DNA from: Actinoallomurus purpureus
Lineage (GTDB): Bacteria > Actinomycetota > Actinomycetes > Streptosporangiales > Streptosporangiaceae
DNA: 64,000 nt
NCBI RefSeq assembly: GCF_024055795.1
Contig: NZ_JAMXMY010000004.1
Coordinates: 307,727 to 371,726 of the forward strand
Direction: 5' to 3'
The position numbers and the translations under genes were made by a program. Shown here one piece after another: positions 26,166 to 34,537 of this stretch; positions within the stretch are counted from its first letter, which is position 1, and every line of letters starts with the position of its first letter. The notes beneath the pieces are model-generated. The model did no database searches and was not told the origin of the DNA. It saw nothing but the letters and a program-made list of their open reading frames with translations.

Positions 26166-26735
26166 GTGAACACCACCAGGATCTCCTTCGTCGCCGCACC
26201 CGCCCTGATCGGCGCGTACGGCGTGGCCCGCCTGATCGACCGCACGAGCCGCTTCGGCTGGACGTTCGGGCACCTGCTGATGCTCGCCGGTCTCGTCCTG
26301 TTCGCCCTGGTCATCGTCGGGCTGCGCCGAGCCGCCCCGGGCCGTACGGCGACCGCGTTCGCCGGCATCGGCCTGATCGGGCTGGCCGCCTCGATCGCGC
26401 AGATCGGCATCGACATCGTCGTCGGCCTGCTCGCCCGCGACGCCGCCGACAAGGAGCACATGTTCGACCAGATCCAGCAGGTCCCCGGCGTGATGCCGGT
26501 CGTCTACACCATCGTGCCGATCCTGTTCTACGTCGGCCTGCTCGGGCTCACGGTCGTGGCGGCCGTCGTGAACCCGCGGGTCGTCCCCTGGTGGACGCCC
26601 GTCCTGATCCTGGCCGGGACGGTCGCCGCAGCGGCGAGCCTGGACTACATTCCCGCGGCCGGTGTCCTCTATGTCCTCGCCCTCACGTCGCCGGCGGTCC
26701 GTCGTCCGCACCGCGCCACCCACGCGATCGCGTGA
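26166..26735 (+). CDS. Small membrane protein of the two-component operon
   Basis: A 189-residue protein with about five to six hydrophobic helices (FVAAPALIGAYGVARL, GHLLMLAGLVLFALVIVGL, TAFAGIGLIGLAASIAQIG, TIVPILFYVGLLGLTVVAAV, WTPVLILAGTVAAAASL). No named domain is apparent. The GTG at 26166 is chosen because the hydrophobic core starts just after it and GGGAGC stands upstream. The histidine kinase gene begins 46 nt later, so it may be the sensor accessory or the membrane target of that system. Confidence 0.7.
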   Translation: MNTTRISFVAAPALIGAYGVARLIDRTSRFGWTFGHLLMLAGLVLFALVIVGLRRAAPGRTATAFAGIGLIGLAASIAQIGIDIVVGLLARDAADKEHMFDQIQQVPGVMPVVYTIVPILFYVGLLGLTVVAAVVNPRVVPWWTPVLILAGTVAAAASLDYIPAAGVLYVLALTSPAVRRPHRATHAIA

Positions 26736-26781
26736 CGGCCGGGCACCTCGTACGCAGGCCGGAGGCTGGAAGGATGCCCAC

Positions 26782-27921
26782 GTGAGTGCGCTCAAAGACC
26801 GCGTGCCCCCCGGCGTGCGGCCGTACCTCGCGGACGCGGGGGTCGCCCTGCTGGTGCTCGCCGTGCTGTACGCCCCGTTCTTGATCCACCGGCGTGGAGA
26901 CCCAGGCCCGTTCTCGCCGTGGGCCTGGGTGTTCACGGCGACCACGGCGTTGCCCCTCGTCCTCCGGCGGCGGTTCCCCATCCTCTGCCTGCTGATCATC
27001 TACGGGTCGCTGGTCGGATACAACATGGTGAACGACGCGCCGTCGGAGCCGATCGCCTGGGGGATGCTGGTGGCCCTCTACTCGCTCGCCTGGGTGGGAC
27101 GGCAGTGGCATCGGATCTTCGCCATCGTGCTGATCACCGTGACCAGCCTGGCCACCATGAAGAGCCCGACCACGGCGATGATCGGGCTGCTCACCGGCTC
27201 GGGTGCCCTGGTCCTCGGCACGATCGCGCAGCGGCGGGAGCAGCGCCTGCAGAACCTCGCCTACCGTGCCGGCCAGCTCGAACGCGCCAGAGAGGCCGAG
27301 GCCGCCCGGGCGGTGGCCACCGAACGGGCCCGCATCGCCCGCGACATGCACGACGTACTGGCCCACGCGGTCAGCCTGATGATCGTCCAGGCCGAGGCAG
27401 GGCCGGTCGCCGTCCGCACGATGCCGGACCGCGCGGAGAAGGCGTTCGACGCGATCGCCTCGGCCGGCCGGGACGCGATGACGCAGCTCCGCCGTACGCT
27501 CGGCATCCTCAAGGAGGAGCAGGACACCGGCGTACGGGCCCCGCAGCCGACCGTGGCGGCCATCCCCGCCCTGGTGGCCCAGGTCGGGGAGACCGGGCTG
27601 GCCGGGTCGTACTCGGTCTCCGGCGATCCGGGCCGGCTGACGGCCGACGCCGAGGTGGCCGCCTTCAGGATCGTGCAGGAGGCCCTCACCAACACGCTCA
27701 AGCACGCGGCCGCCACGAAGGTGACGGTCAGCCTCGACTGGGGAGACTCGCTCGTGATCACTGTTCGGGACGACGGGACCGGCGCCGGGACGCTCGGCGG
27801 CTCCGGCAACGGGCTGATCGGAATCCGCGAGCGCGCCGCTGCCTGCGGCGGCGCCGCGTCCGCGCACGGCGACGCGGACGGCTTCACCGTCACCGCGACC
27901 CTGCCGGTGGTGGCCCCGTGA
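26782..27921 (+). CDS. NarL-type sensor histidine kinase
   Basis: A 379-residue kinase of the HisKA_3 class. Four to five N-terminal transmembrane helices (residues about 18-145) are followed by a coiled linker, the phospho-acceptor box ERARIARDMHDVLAHAVSLM with His190, and a HATPase domain with FRIVQEALTNTLKHA (N-box) and DDGTGAGTLGGSGNGLIGIRERA (G-boxes). There is no large extracellular domain, so it probably senses within or at the membrane. The GTG at 26782 follows GGAAGG. Its stop overlaps the start of the response regulator (GTGA). Confidence 0.92.
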   Translation: MSALKDRVPPGVRPYLADAGVALLVLAVLYAPFLIHRRGDPGPFSPWAWVFTATTALPLVLRRRFPILCLLIIYGSLVGYNMVNDAPSEPIAWGMLVALYSLAWVGRQWHRIFAIVLITVTSLATMKSPTTAMIGLLTGSGALVLGTIAQRREQRLQNLAYRAGQLERAREAEAARAVATERARIARDMHDVLAHAVSLMIVQAEAGPVAVRTMPDRAEKAFDAIASAGRDAMTQLRRTLGILKEEQDTGVRAPQPTVAAIPALVAQVGETGLAGSYSVSGDPGRLTADAEVAAFRIVQEALTNTLKHAAATKVTVSLDWGDSLVITVRDDGTGAGTLGGSGNGLIGIRERAAACGGAASAHGDADGFTVTATLPVVAP

Positions 27922-28580
27922 CCGTCAGCATCGTCATCGCCGACGACCAGGAACTCGTGCGCAGCGGCTTCGCCATGATCCTGGACTCCCAACCCGACCT
28001 GACGGTGGTGGCCGAGGCCGCCGACGGCGCCGAGGCCGTCGCCGCGGTGACCGAGCACCGGCCCGACGTCGTGCTGCTCGACATCCGGATGCCGCGCATG
28101 GACGGCATCGAGGCGGCACGGGAGATCTGCGCCCGAAGCCCCAGCCGCGTGCTCATGCTGACGACGTTCGACCAGGACGACTACGTGTACGACGCGCTGT
28201 ACGCCGGTGCGAGCGGCTTCCTGCTCAAGGACGTACGCCGCGACGACCTCGTCCACGCCGTCCGGGTCGTCGCGGCCGGCGAGTCCCTGCTGGCGCCGAC
28301 GGTGACCCGCCGGCTGATCTCCGACCTGACCGCGCGCCGGCCTCGCGCGGCCGCCTCCCCCACGACCGGCCTCGACGCTCTCACAAGCCGGGAGAAGGAG
28401 ACCCTGGTACTGCTCGGCCGTGGCCTGTCCAACGCCGAGATCGCCACCGCCATGGTCGTCAGCGAGCACACGGTGAAGACCCACGTCAGCAACGTACTCA
28501 GCAAGCTCGGCCTGCGGGACCGGGTGCAGGCCGTCATCGCCGCCTACGAGTGCGGCCTCATCGTCGCCGGCTCACCGTGA
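27918..28580 (+). CDS. NarL/LuxR-type response regulator
   Basis: A 220-residue regulator. The receiver domain shows the acidic pair ADDQ (9-10), phosphorylation site D55 in VVLLDIRMPRMDG, and the Thr/Lys switch residues in MLTTFDQ and FLLKDV. The C-terminal LuxR helix-turn-helix is LTSREKETLVLLGRGLSNAEIATAMVVSEHTVKTHVSNVLSKLGLRD in character. It is translationally coupled to the kinase gene. It should activate genes not identifiable from this window, possibly the membrane protein gene in front of the kinase. Confidence 0.93.
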   Translation: MTVSIVIADDQELVRSGFAMILDSQPDLTVVAEAADGAEAVAAVTEHRPDVVLLDIRMPRMDGIEAAREICARSPSRVLMLTTFDQDDYVYDALYAGASGFLLKDVRRDDLVHAVRVVAAGESLLAPTVTRRLISDLTARRPRAAASPTTGLDALTSREKETLVLLGRGLSNAEIATAMVVSEHTVKTHVSNVLSKLGLRDRVQAVIAAYECGLIVAGSP

Positions 28581-28587
28581 GCGTCCC

Positions 28588-29832
28588 TCACGGTCCGGTG
28601 GGCGGCGCCGGGGGCCGGGGCCGGTTCAGCACCGTCGTGATGCTCTCCAGCCCACGGCTCACCCCGAGGCCCACCAGGACGACCAGGCCGGTGACGAGAT
28701 TCGTCACCCAGGACGAAACGTCGTTGTAGGCGAGCAACATCCCGATGATCGCCACGATCGTGACGCCCAGGAGGGTGCCGAAGACGCCCGCGCGCCGCCC
28801 GAACACGCTGACACCACCGAGCAGAACGGCGGCGAACGCGGCCGTGATCACGTACGGCCCGATCACGTTGTCGGCCGCCCGAAGGCGCATGAGGAGGGCG
28901 ACACCGGCCAGCCCGGCGAGAAAGCTCGACCCGGTGAGCCCGGCGACAGTGCCCAGCCCCGACTGCAGGCCGTCCCACCGGCCCGGGTCCCGGGGACCGC
29001 GCCCGGCGCCGAGCCTCGACCGGACGCCGGGCACCAGCCACAGCGCGCCACCACCGGCCGAGACCACCGCGAACAACCCGAACCACAGGGCGGTGGGGTA
29101 ACTCCCGATGGACATGACGGGGATCATGGTGCCGCCGCTGAGCCCGAGGGTCACCGCCTGGAGGAGGGCCGCGGCGCCGAAGGTCGCCGCCCAGGCCGGC
29201 ACCGACAGCATGACCACCACCAGGCCGAGCACGAACCCGATGACGGTCGCGAGAACGACCGCCGTGATCATCGCGACCGGGGTCCCCCAGCCGTGCTTGG
29301 TCGCGAGGGAGGCGGCCAGGACGTCGGTGAAGGCGACGATGGAGCCGACGGCGAGGTTGGGCGACGCGGTTCGCAGCGAGAGCGCGAGCCCGGTCGCGGC
29401 CAGCCCGAGGTAGCCGGCCTGCCCGAACGCGAACGTGAGGTTCCCCTTGGACGTCATCGCGACGGTCGCGACCAGGAGCACGACGGCGATGACGGCGAGG
29501 AACCCCTCCCAGACCAGATGGACGGCGAGGCGGTCACGCTCCGCGGGAGGCGCTGTGGGAGGCGTTCCCGCCCACGGCGGGAGGCCGGGCGGTCCCGGCG
29601 CGGGGCTCCACGGCCCTGGCGGGGGGCCGGGCGGTCCCGGCGGATACGACCAGGGCGCCGGCGCCGGCCATCCGCCGGGCCCGGGAGGCGGCTGCTGCGG
29701 CCCGGGGGGCGGCTGCTGGGACCCGGGGGGCGGCTGCGGGGACCGCGCCCATGCCGGTGTGTCGGGTTCGGGCCGATCGGGAGAGTCGGTGGGTTCTTCG
29801 CTCGGTTCCGGCGCATCGGGGGACTGACTCAT
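28588..29832 (-). CDS. Orphan BPD_transp_2-type permease with Pro-rich N-terminus
   Basis: A 414-residue membrane protein. Residues 1-95 are a cytosolic Pro/Gly-rich tail (repeats of QPPPG). Residues about 105-400 contain nine or so transmembrane helices matching ribose/branched-chain amino-acid permeases: FAFGQAGYLGLAATGLALSLRTASPNLAVGSIVAFTDVLAASLA and the late AAFAAVLLGGVSVFGRRAGVFGTLLGV. No ATPase or binding-protein gene is near, so it is an orphan subunit. It ends 7 nt from the convergent response-regulator gene, too close for a separate terminator. Confidence 0.82.
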   Translation of the reverse strand: MSQSPDAPEPSEEPTDSPDRPEPDTPAWARSPQPPPGSQQPPPGPQQPPPGPGGWPAPAPWSYPPGPPGPPPGPWSPAPGPPGLPPWAGTPPTAPPAERDRLAVHLVWEGFLAVIAVVLLVATVAMTSKGNLTFAFGQAGYLGLAATGLALSLRTASPNLAVGSIVAFTDVLAASLATKHGWGTPVAMITAVVLATVIGFVLGLVVVMLSVPAWAATFGAAALLQAVTLGLSGGTMIPVMSIGSYPTALWFGLFAVVSAGGGALWLVPGVRSRLGAGRGPRDPGRWDGLQSGLGTVAGLTGSSFLAGLAGVALLMRLRAADNVIGPYVITAAFAAVLLGGVSVFGRRAGVFGTLLGVTIVAIIGMLLAYNDVSSWVTNLVTGLVVLVGLGVSRGLESITTVLNRPRPPAPPTGP

Positions 29833-30033
29833 GATCGCCTCCCAGGACCCCTGTATAGGCGCGTGAGTCTAATGAACGGAAGCGATCACCGATAGAGCCG
29901 TTTCAGCCCCCCGGCGCGACGGTCATGGCGGGCCGCCGCCAGGGAGTCGAACTTTGCCGGCCTCCGTCGCATCTACCAGTGACATGACCTGCCAGGAAGA
30001 TTCGGAATTCGGAATGCTGACGGTGATCGCATC

Positions 30034-31620
30034 GTGGTCTTGAGGCGGAGAGAGTTCATGCGCGCCGCCGGACTCGCCGTTACGGGAGCGCTGACGACAG
30101 CCGCCGGGGGAGCATGCAGGCCGATCGGTCAAAGCCCCGCGTCGAGCAGCCCGCTGGCCATGTCTCACACGCCGAAGGCCGCCGACTGGTCGGCGCTCGG
30201 CAGATCGCTGGCGGGTCGGCTGATCCGGCCGGATGACACCGACTACACCAGGGCGCGCAAGAACTTCAATCCCCGCTTCGACATGATCAGACCGGCGGGC
30301 ATCGCCTACTGCGAGAGTCCGCATGACGTCGCAGAATGCCTCAACTTCGTCCGGCGTTATGGTCTGTCCGTCACGCCACGCTGCGGGGGGCACAGCTACA
30401 CCGGGGCGTCACTCGGCGCGGGCCTGGTCATCGACGTGAGCCCGATGTCGTCGATTCGGGTCGACAGTCCGTCGGGCACCGCGACGATCGGCGCCGGGTC
30501 GCGACTGGTCGACGTCTATGACCGGCTCACCAGCGCCGGCGTCTCGATACCGGCGGGGTCCTGTCCGACTGTCGGCATCTCCGGCCTGACCCTCGGCGGC
30601 GGCCTCGGCGTGGTCTCGCGCGCACACGGGGTCCTCTCCGACAATCTCCGCGCGATCGAGCTGGTGACGGCGGATGGGCGGAAACTCAGCTGTGACGCGC
30701 GGAACAACTCCGATCTGTTCTGGGCCTGCCGCGGAGGCGGTGGGGCCACCTTCGGCGTGGCGACCTCCTTCACCTTCGCCACACACCCCGCCTCCCGGAT
30801 CGTCGTGTTCTTTCTGAACTGGCCGTGGTCGACGGCCCGATCGGTGATCGACGCCTGGCAGCACTGGGCGCCGTTCGCACCCGACGCGCTGTGGTCCAAC
30901 CTTCACATTCTCGACGGCCAGGCCCAGGCTGCCCCTACCCTCCAGATCGGCGGCACCTACCTCGGCGCCCAAGAGGATGCCGTGCGGTTGATCGAGGGTT
31001 TGAAGGCACGGATCGGCGCAGAGCCCTCATCACAGGTGATCGAGACGACCGCATATGAACACGCGATGATGATCGAAGCCGGCTGCACGACGCGTAGCAC
31101 GGCTCAATGCCACCTCCCGGGTGGACTTCCGGGCCGTACGCCCGTAGGTCAGGAGAGCCGCGAACCCGAATACGCGGCGTCGCACATTTTCACTCGCCCG
31201 ATGACGGGGGCGGCCATCGACACGATTCTCGCCGCGGTCCGGCGGCGCGGCGGCCTCGCGGGCGGCGGACAGGGCGGGATCGCCTTCGACGCGTTGGGCG
31301 GCGCCGTGAACCGAGTGGCCCCCGACGCCACCGCGTTCGTCCACCGGGACGGTCTCTTCAATGGACAATTCACCACGACTTGGACAACGGCCGCGCCGGC
31401 TGACGCGATCCGAGCTCAGCAATCCTGGCTGCGCTCCTTCCATACGGCGATGAAGCCGTACGCGAGCGGGCAGGCATACCAGAACTACATCGACGCAGGG
31501 CTCTCCAACTGGAAACAGGCGTACTTCGGTGCAAACTATCCCAAACTGCTCAAAGTGAAGAACCGGTATGACCCCGACCGCGTCTTCCACTCTCCCCAAA
31601 CCGTCGGCGTATCCGGCTGA
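30034..31620 (+). CDS. Tat-exported FAD-linked oxidase (berberine-bridge type)
   Basis: A 528-residue flavoprotein. It starts with a twin-arginine signal (LRRREFMRAAGLAVTGAL). The FAD-binding PCMH domain has GGHSYTG with His120 and the SCPTVGISGLTLGGGLG loop with Cys177; both residues would allow bicovalent FAD attachment as in many BBE-like oxidases. The C-terminal BBE motif YQNYIDAGLSNWKQAYFGANYPKLLKVKNRYDPDRVF is complete. Substrates of such enzymes range from sugars to secondary metabolites. The gene stands alone; a GTG at 30034 gives the full Tat motif, ATG 30058 would lose it. Confidence 0.88.
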   Translation: MVLRRREFMRAAGLAVTGALTTAAGGACRPIGQSPASSSPLAMSHTPKAADWSALGRSLAGRLIRPDDTDYTRARKNFNPRFDMIRPAGIAYCESPHDVAECLNFVRRYGLSVTPRCGGHSYTGASLGAGLVIDVSPMSSIRVDSPSGTATIGAGSRLVDVYDRLTSAGVSIPAGSCPTVGISGLTLGGGLGVVSRAHGVLSDNLRAIELVTADGRKLSCDARNNSDLFWACRGGGGATFGVATSFTFATHPASRIVVFFLNWPWSTARSVIDAWQHWAPFAPDALWSNLHILDGQAQAAPTLQIGGTYLGAQEDAVRLIEGLKARIGAEPSSQVIETTAYEHAMMIEAGCTTRSTAQCHLPGGLPGRTPVGQESREPEYAASHIFTRPMTGAAIDTILAAVRRRGGLAGGGQGGIAFDALGGAVNRVAPDATAFVHRDGLFNGQFTTTWTTAAPADAIRAQQSWLRSFHTAMKPYASGQAYQNYIDAGLSNWKQAYFGANYPKLLKVKNRYDPDRVFHSPQTVGVSG

Positions 31621-31775
31621 CCGCCCTACGGCCGGTGGACCGCGGCGCTGAGGTGGCGCCTGCGGTCCGCCGCGACATGGGTGACGGCGGATGCCCCACC
31701 CGCGAACGACGTCGACGAACTCCAGCGGGCCGACGGGTTTGCCCCGCAGTACGGCGGCTGGCAGCGTGCGTCGGC

Positions 31776-32273
31776 ATGAATGGTGCTCGCGATTCCGCGC
31801 TGTCGCAGGCCGTACGACTCCGGGAAGAAGGGCGGGCCGACCAGGCCCGCGAGCGGCTGCTGGACCTCACGGAGCGGTATCCCGAGGACGCCGAGATCGC
31901 CTATCAGGCCGCGTGGGCGCACGACGTGCTCGGACTGGAGGCGGAGGCGGTCCCCTTCTACGAGCGGGCGCTGAGCGGCACGGGGCTGTCGCGCGACGAC
32001 CGGCACGGAGCGTTCCTCGGTCTGGGCAGCACGTACCGGGTGCTGGGTCACTACGACCGATCGTCGGCGACGTTCCGCCGTGGCCTGGAGGAGTATCCGG
32101 GCGACGCGGCGCTGAGCGCCTTCCTCGCCATGACCCTGTACAACCTCGACGAGCCCCGCGACGCGTTGCGGGAGGTCCTCAAGGCCCTGGCCGCCACCAG
32201 CGGCGACCCGCGTGTCCAGTCATACCGCCGGGCGATCGAGTACTACGCCGACAACCTCGACGAGATCGTGTAA
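31776..32273 (+). CDS. Tetratricopeptide-repeat protein
   Basis: A 165-residue soluble helical protein made of TPR-like units, for example LRLEEG-like ALSQAVRLREEGRADQARERLLDLTERYPED, AYQAAWAHDVLGLEAEAVPFYERAL and LGLGSTYRVLGHYDRSSATFRRGLEEYPGD. Proteins of this length and layout are common in Gram-positive bacteria as scaffold proteins with no known specific partner. The ATG at 31776 starts the first helix; longer in-frame starts add a non-helical Arg-rich region. It stands alone, convergent with the anti-sigma ATPase gene. Confidence 0.82.
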   Translation: MNGARDSALSQAVRLREEGRADQARERLLDLTERYPEDAEIAYQAAWAHDVLGLEAEAVPFYERALSGTGLSRDDRHGAFLGLGSTYRVLGHYDRSSATFRRGLEEYPGDAALSAFLAMTLYNLDEPRDALREVLKALAATSGDPRVQSYRRAIEYYADNLDEIV

Positions 32274-32440
32274 CCGCCGAGCGGGGGCTTGAGGAAGCTG
32301 ACCGCGAGGAAGTGGCCGGCGTTCAGCGCCGCGTCGAAGTCGGCCCGATCACGGACGTCCCGCCGCCGGAACAGGCGACTTCGTCCGCCCACCCACGGCG
32401 GCGTCCGTCAGCTCCAGCAACGGAACCCGCCACCCCGGCT

Positions 32441-32506
32441 CCGTTGACTTCGGGGTTATCGCCGTTCGAGCCGCCTCGGAAAGGGCGATAACTCCAAAGT
32501 CAACGG
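32441..32506. repeat. Dispersed hairpin repeat, copy 1
   Basis: A 26-nt arm starting CCGTTGACTTCGGGGTTATC (32441-32466) pairs with AAGGGCGATAACTCCAAAGT... (32481-32506) with three mismatches and a 14-nt loop. The same hairpin core recurs at 35775-35838. Here it lies between two convergent genes and may also serve as their terminator. The flank just before it (32350-32440) also resembles the flank of copy 2. Confidence 0.75.
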
Positions 32507-32515
32507 CCGGGGCGG

Positions 32516-32959
32516 TCAGGGCCACTGCGGCAGGAGCTCGAACCAGACCGCCTTTCCGTGCGCGGTGGGGTGCCAGCCGGCGTCGGCGGACAGCGCGCCG
32601 ACGATGACGAGGCCCCGGCCGCTCGTGGCGTCGAGCGCGGGATCCTTGGCGGCCGGCGGCTCGGCGGACGGGTCGTGCACCTCGACGCGCAGCCGCTCGC
32701 CGTCCCGGATCAGCAGCAGCCGCAGCGTCGACCCCGGCATCGCCGCCGCGTAGCGGACCGCATTCGTGACGAGTTCGCAGCCGAGCAACTCGGCCGTGTC
32801 GGCGGCGTCGGCAATCCCCCACGCGACGGACACCGCCGTGAGGAACCGGCGAGCGGGAGTCGCCGACTCCGGCCGTATCGGGAGCCGTATCTCCCCGAGC
32901 AACACCCCTCGAATCTCCCCGCGCTCCCACGCGATACGACGTTCTTCTACTCGACGCAT
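32516..32959 (-). CDS. Anti-sigma-type ATP-binding protein
   Basis: A 147-residue GHKL ATPase. N-box LLGCELVTNAVRYAA, G1 box VEVHDPSAEPPAAKDPALDATSGRGLVIV and the terminal strand GKAVWFELLP define the HATPase_c_2 family. The ATG at 32959 is selected to give a compact family-length protein; GGAAGGGCGG lies upstream. It is divergent from the DUF5753 regulator at 33142, the same gene arrangement as at 731-2748. Confidence 0.85.
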   Translation of the reverse strand: MRRVEERRIAWERGEIRGVLLGEIRLPIRPESATPARRFLTAVSVAWGIADAADTAELLGCELVTNAVRYAAAMPGSTLRLLLIRDGERLRVEVHDPSAEPPAAKDPALDATSGRGLVIVGALSADAGWHPTAHGKAVWFELLPQWP

Positions 32960-33141
32960 GGCCGGCACCGCCCTTCCTGGCCATTCTGATTCCGCCGATT
33001 CGCCACCATCCTGGCCATGAATAACTACGCTGGGTGCAGGCATCGATACCCAGCACGGAATGCCTTTCACTTCGTGAATTCGCCGCGCACTGAAGTGAGG
33101 CGTCGTGAACCCCCCGGAAAGCAGTACAGAAAGGGACATAA

Positions 33142-33945
33142 ATGCGCAGCCCAACGCTGATCGCGCTCGGTTCCGAGCTGCGCCGCTACCGGCTCGCCGC
33201 CGGCAACATGACCCAGGGCCACCTCGCCAAGCTGATCAACTACTCGGAGGGAATGATCAGCAACGTCGAGACCGCACAGAAGGTCCCGCGCCGCGACTTC
33301 GTCGAACGCTGCGACCAGGCCCTCAGCACCGGCGGAGCACTCCTCGTCCTCCACGGCCTCCTCAAACACGAGACCCACCCGGTCCAGTCGTTCGCCCGCT
33401 ACGCCGAAGCCGAACACCAGGCCTCAGGCATCCACATGTGGGACGTCGTCGTGATCCCGGGCATCTTCCAAACCCCGGAGTACGCCCGCGCCCTGCTCAC
33501 GGCCGGACGACCAGCCGCCCGCCCCGAGATCATCGAAGACCTGGTCACCGCCCGAATCGAGCGCCAGGACATCCTCTTCCGGGAAAAACCACCCGTTCTG
33601 TGGGCGGTCATCGACGAGTCGACACTTCGCCGTGAAATCGGCAGCAAGGAAACGCAACGTGCCCAGCTTGACAGACTGGTCGAACTCGCGCGGCAGCCGG
33701 GAATCAACGTCCAGGTAATCCCCCTCGCCACCGGCGCCCACGCGGGGCTGACCTCAAGCTTCATAATCTTGAGCTTCGACGGGTCCCCCGACATGGCCTA
33801 CAGTGAAGATCCGGCAACCAATCACCTCCACGAGAAACCGGAATTGGTTAAGACCATGTCCGAAACGTACGAGGCCCTGCGCGTCCTCGCGTTGCCGGTA
33901 TCCGCGTCTTTGGATCTCATCCAGCAGATTCAGGAGGAGTTGTGA
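33142..33945 (+). CDS. XRE-type regulator with DUF5753 domain
   Basis: A 267-residue paralogue of the regulator at 1867. HTH: LRRYRLAAGNMTQGHLAKLINYSEGMISNVETAQKVPRRDF. DUF5753 landmarks: DVVVIPGIFQTPEYARALL, ARIERQDIL, VIDESTLRREIG and GLTSSFIILSFDG. AGAAAGGGACATAA precedes the ATG. Its TGA overlaps the GTG of a very small DUF397 gene (GTGA), so the two products are made together, as expected for this two-gene module. Confidence 0.9.
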   Translation: MRSPTLIALGSELRRYRLAAGNMTQGHLAKLINYSEGMISNVETAQKVPRRDFVERCDQALSTGGALLVLHGLLKHETHPVQSFARYAEAEHQASGIHMWDVVVIPGIFQTPEYARALLTAGRPAARPEIIEDLVTARIERQDILFREKPPVLWAVIDESTLRREIGSKETQRAQLDRLVELARQPGINVQVIPLATGAHAGLTSSFIILSFDGSPDMAYSEDPATNHLHEKPELVKTMSETYEALRVLALPVSASLDLIQQIQEEL

Positions 33946-34037
33946 AGCAGCAGATCGTCGAATGGCGCAAGTCCAGCCGCTCCGGCGCCAATGGCGGCAC
34001 GTGCGTCGAGGTCGCCCTCGTCGCCGCCCGTTCCTGA
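33942..34037 (+). CDS. Mini-DUF397 peptide (31 residues)
   Basis: The GTG at 33942 overlaps the regulator's stop and follows CAGGAGGAGTT. The product VKQQIVEWRKSSRSGANGG then TCVEVALVAARS is the first half of a DUF397 domain and ends there by a proper TGA. The normal second half (VRDSK...EW motif) is absent. Because the ribosome site, overlap and signature are all intact, I regard it as a real short gene. Confidence 0.7.
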   Translation: MKQQIVEWRKSSRSGANGGTCVEVALVAARS

Positions 34038-34091
34038 CGGCGAGCCACCGACACAAGCCGCCCGCAGACCGCACCCTGAGAGGACCCGCCT

Positions 34092-34175
34092 ATGCCCGCA
34101 AACGAGTGGCGTAAGTCCAGCCGCTCCGGCGCGAACGGCGGCGAGTGCATCGAGGTCGCCGTCGTAGCTCGGTAG
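34092..34175 (+). CDS. Second mini-DUF397 peptide (27 residues)
   Basis: MPANEWRKSSRSGANGG followed by ECIEVAVVAR and TAG. It lies 54 nt after the first mini-DUF397 gene and is almost identical to it in the WRKSSRSGANGG core, so the two arose by tandem duplication. GAGAGGACCCGCCT precedes the ATG. The stop falls at the same domain position as in its neighbour. Confidence 0.65.
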   Translation: MPANEWRKSSRSGANGGECIEVAVVAR

Positions 34176-34259
34176 GACATCGAGCTTCGGTTCGCGTCCG
34201 ACACCGAGCCACCGGTCGAGCATGGCGTCGGCCGTCCGTCGACAAGTCGGCCGACCTTG

Positions 34260-34345
34260 CCAGCGGGATTGCCTCTTTGCCGTCGGTATGGACGGTGCAG
34301 TGCCCGGTTTGCCCGCATTCGTACGTCAACAACGGCGGCAAAGCC
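34260..34345. repeat. Dispersed repeat, copy A
   Basis: The run TTGCCGTCGGTATGGACGGT, then GCCCGGTTTGCCCGC and GTCAACAACGGCGGCAAAG, aligns with 36420-36500 (copy C: TTGCCGTCGGGATGGACGGT ... GTCAACGCCGGCGGCAGAG) and more loosely with 35680-35740. On the reverse strand each would read roughly TVHPDGKEA if translated, but no gene is implied. Confidence 0.65.
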
Positions 34346-34501
34346 GAACCTGCGGCCCGGCAGCTAGCGGTGCTGGCCGCGAACCCGGCCGCCTCGCCGC
34401 GGACCCATGCCCGGCCATCGCGCCGGCGATGGCGGCCACACACTGACCTTCGGATGGGGTTGCGGACCGGAGAGTGCCTCCGTAATCTTCGCCCCAGCAG
34501 C

Positions 34502-34522
34502 AATCGGAGGGATCCTCCGATT
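34502..34522. promoter_or_regulatory. Perfect 21-bp palindrome upstream of the LLM gene
   Basis: Arms AATCGGAGG (34502-34510) and CCTCCGATT (34514-34522) flank GAT. It ends 15 nt before the start codon at 34538. Shape and size fit a TetR- or MarR-type operator; no such regulator gene is adjacent. Confidence 0.65.
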
Positions 34523-34537
34523 AGGACGGAGGCGGTC

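Larger units (their letters stand above)
34176..34537. other. Gene-free stretch with repeat copy A
   Basis: No gene is supported. The segment contains one copy of the dispersed repeat (about 34260-34345) and, near the right end, the palindrome upstream of the LLM oxidoreductase gene. Confidence 0.6.
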
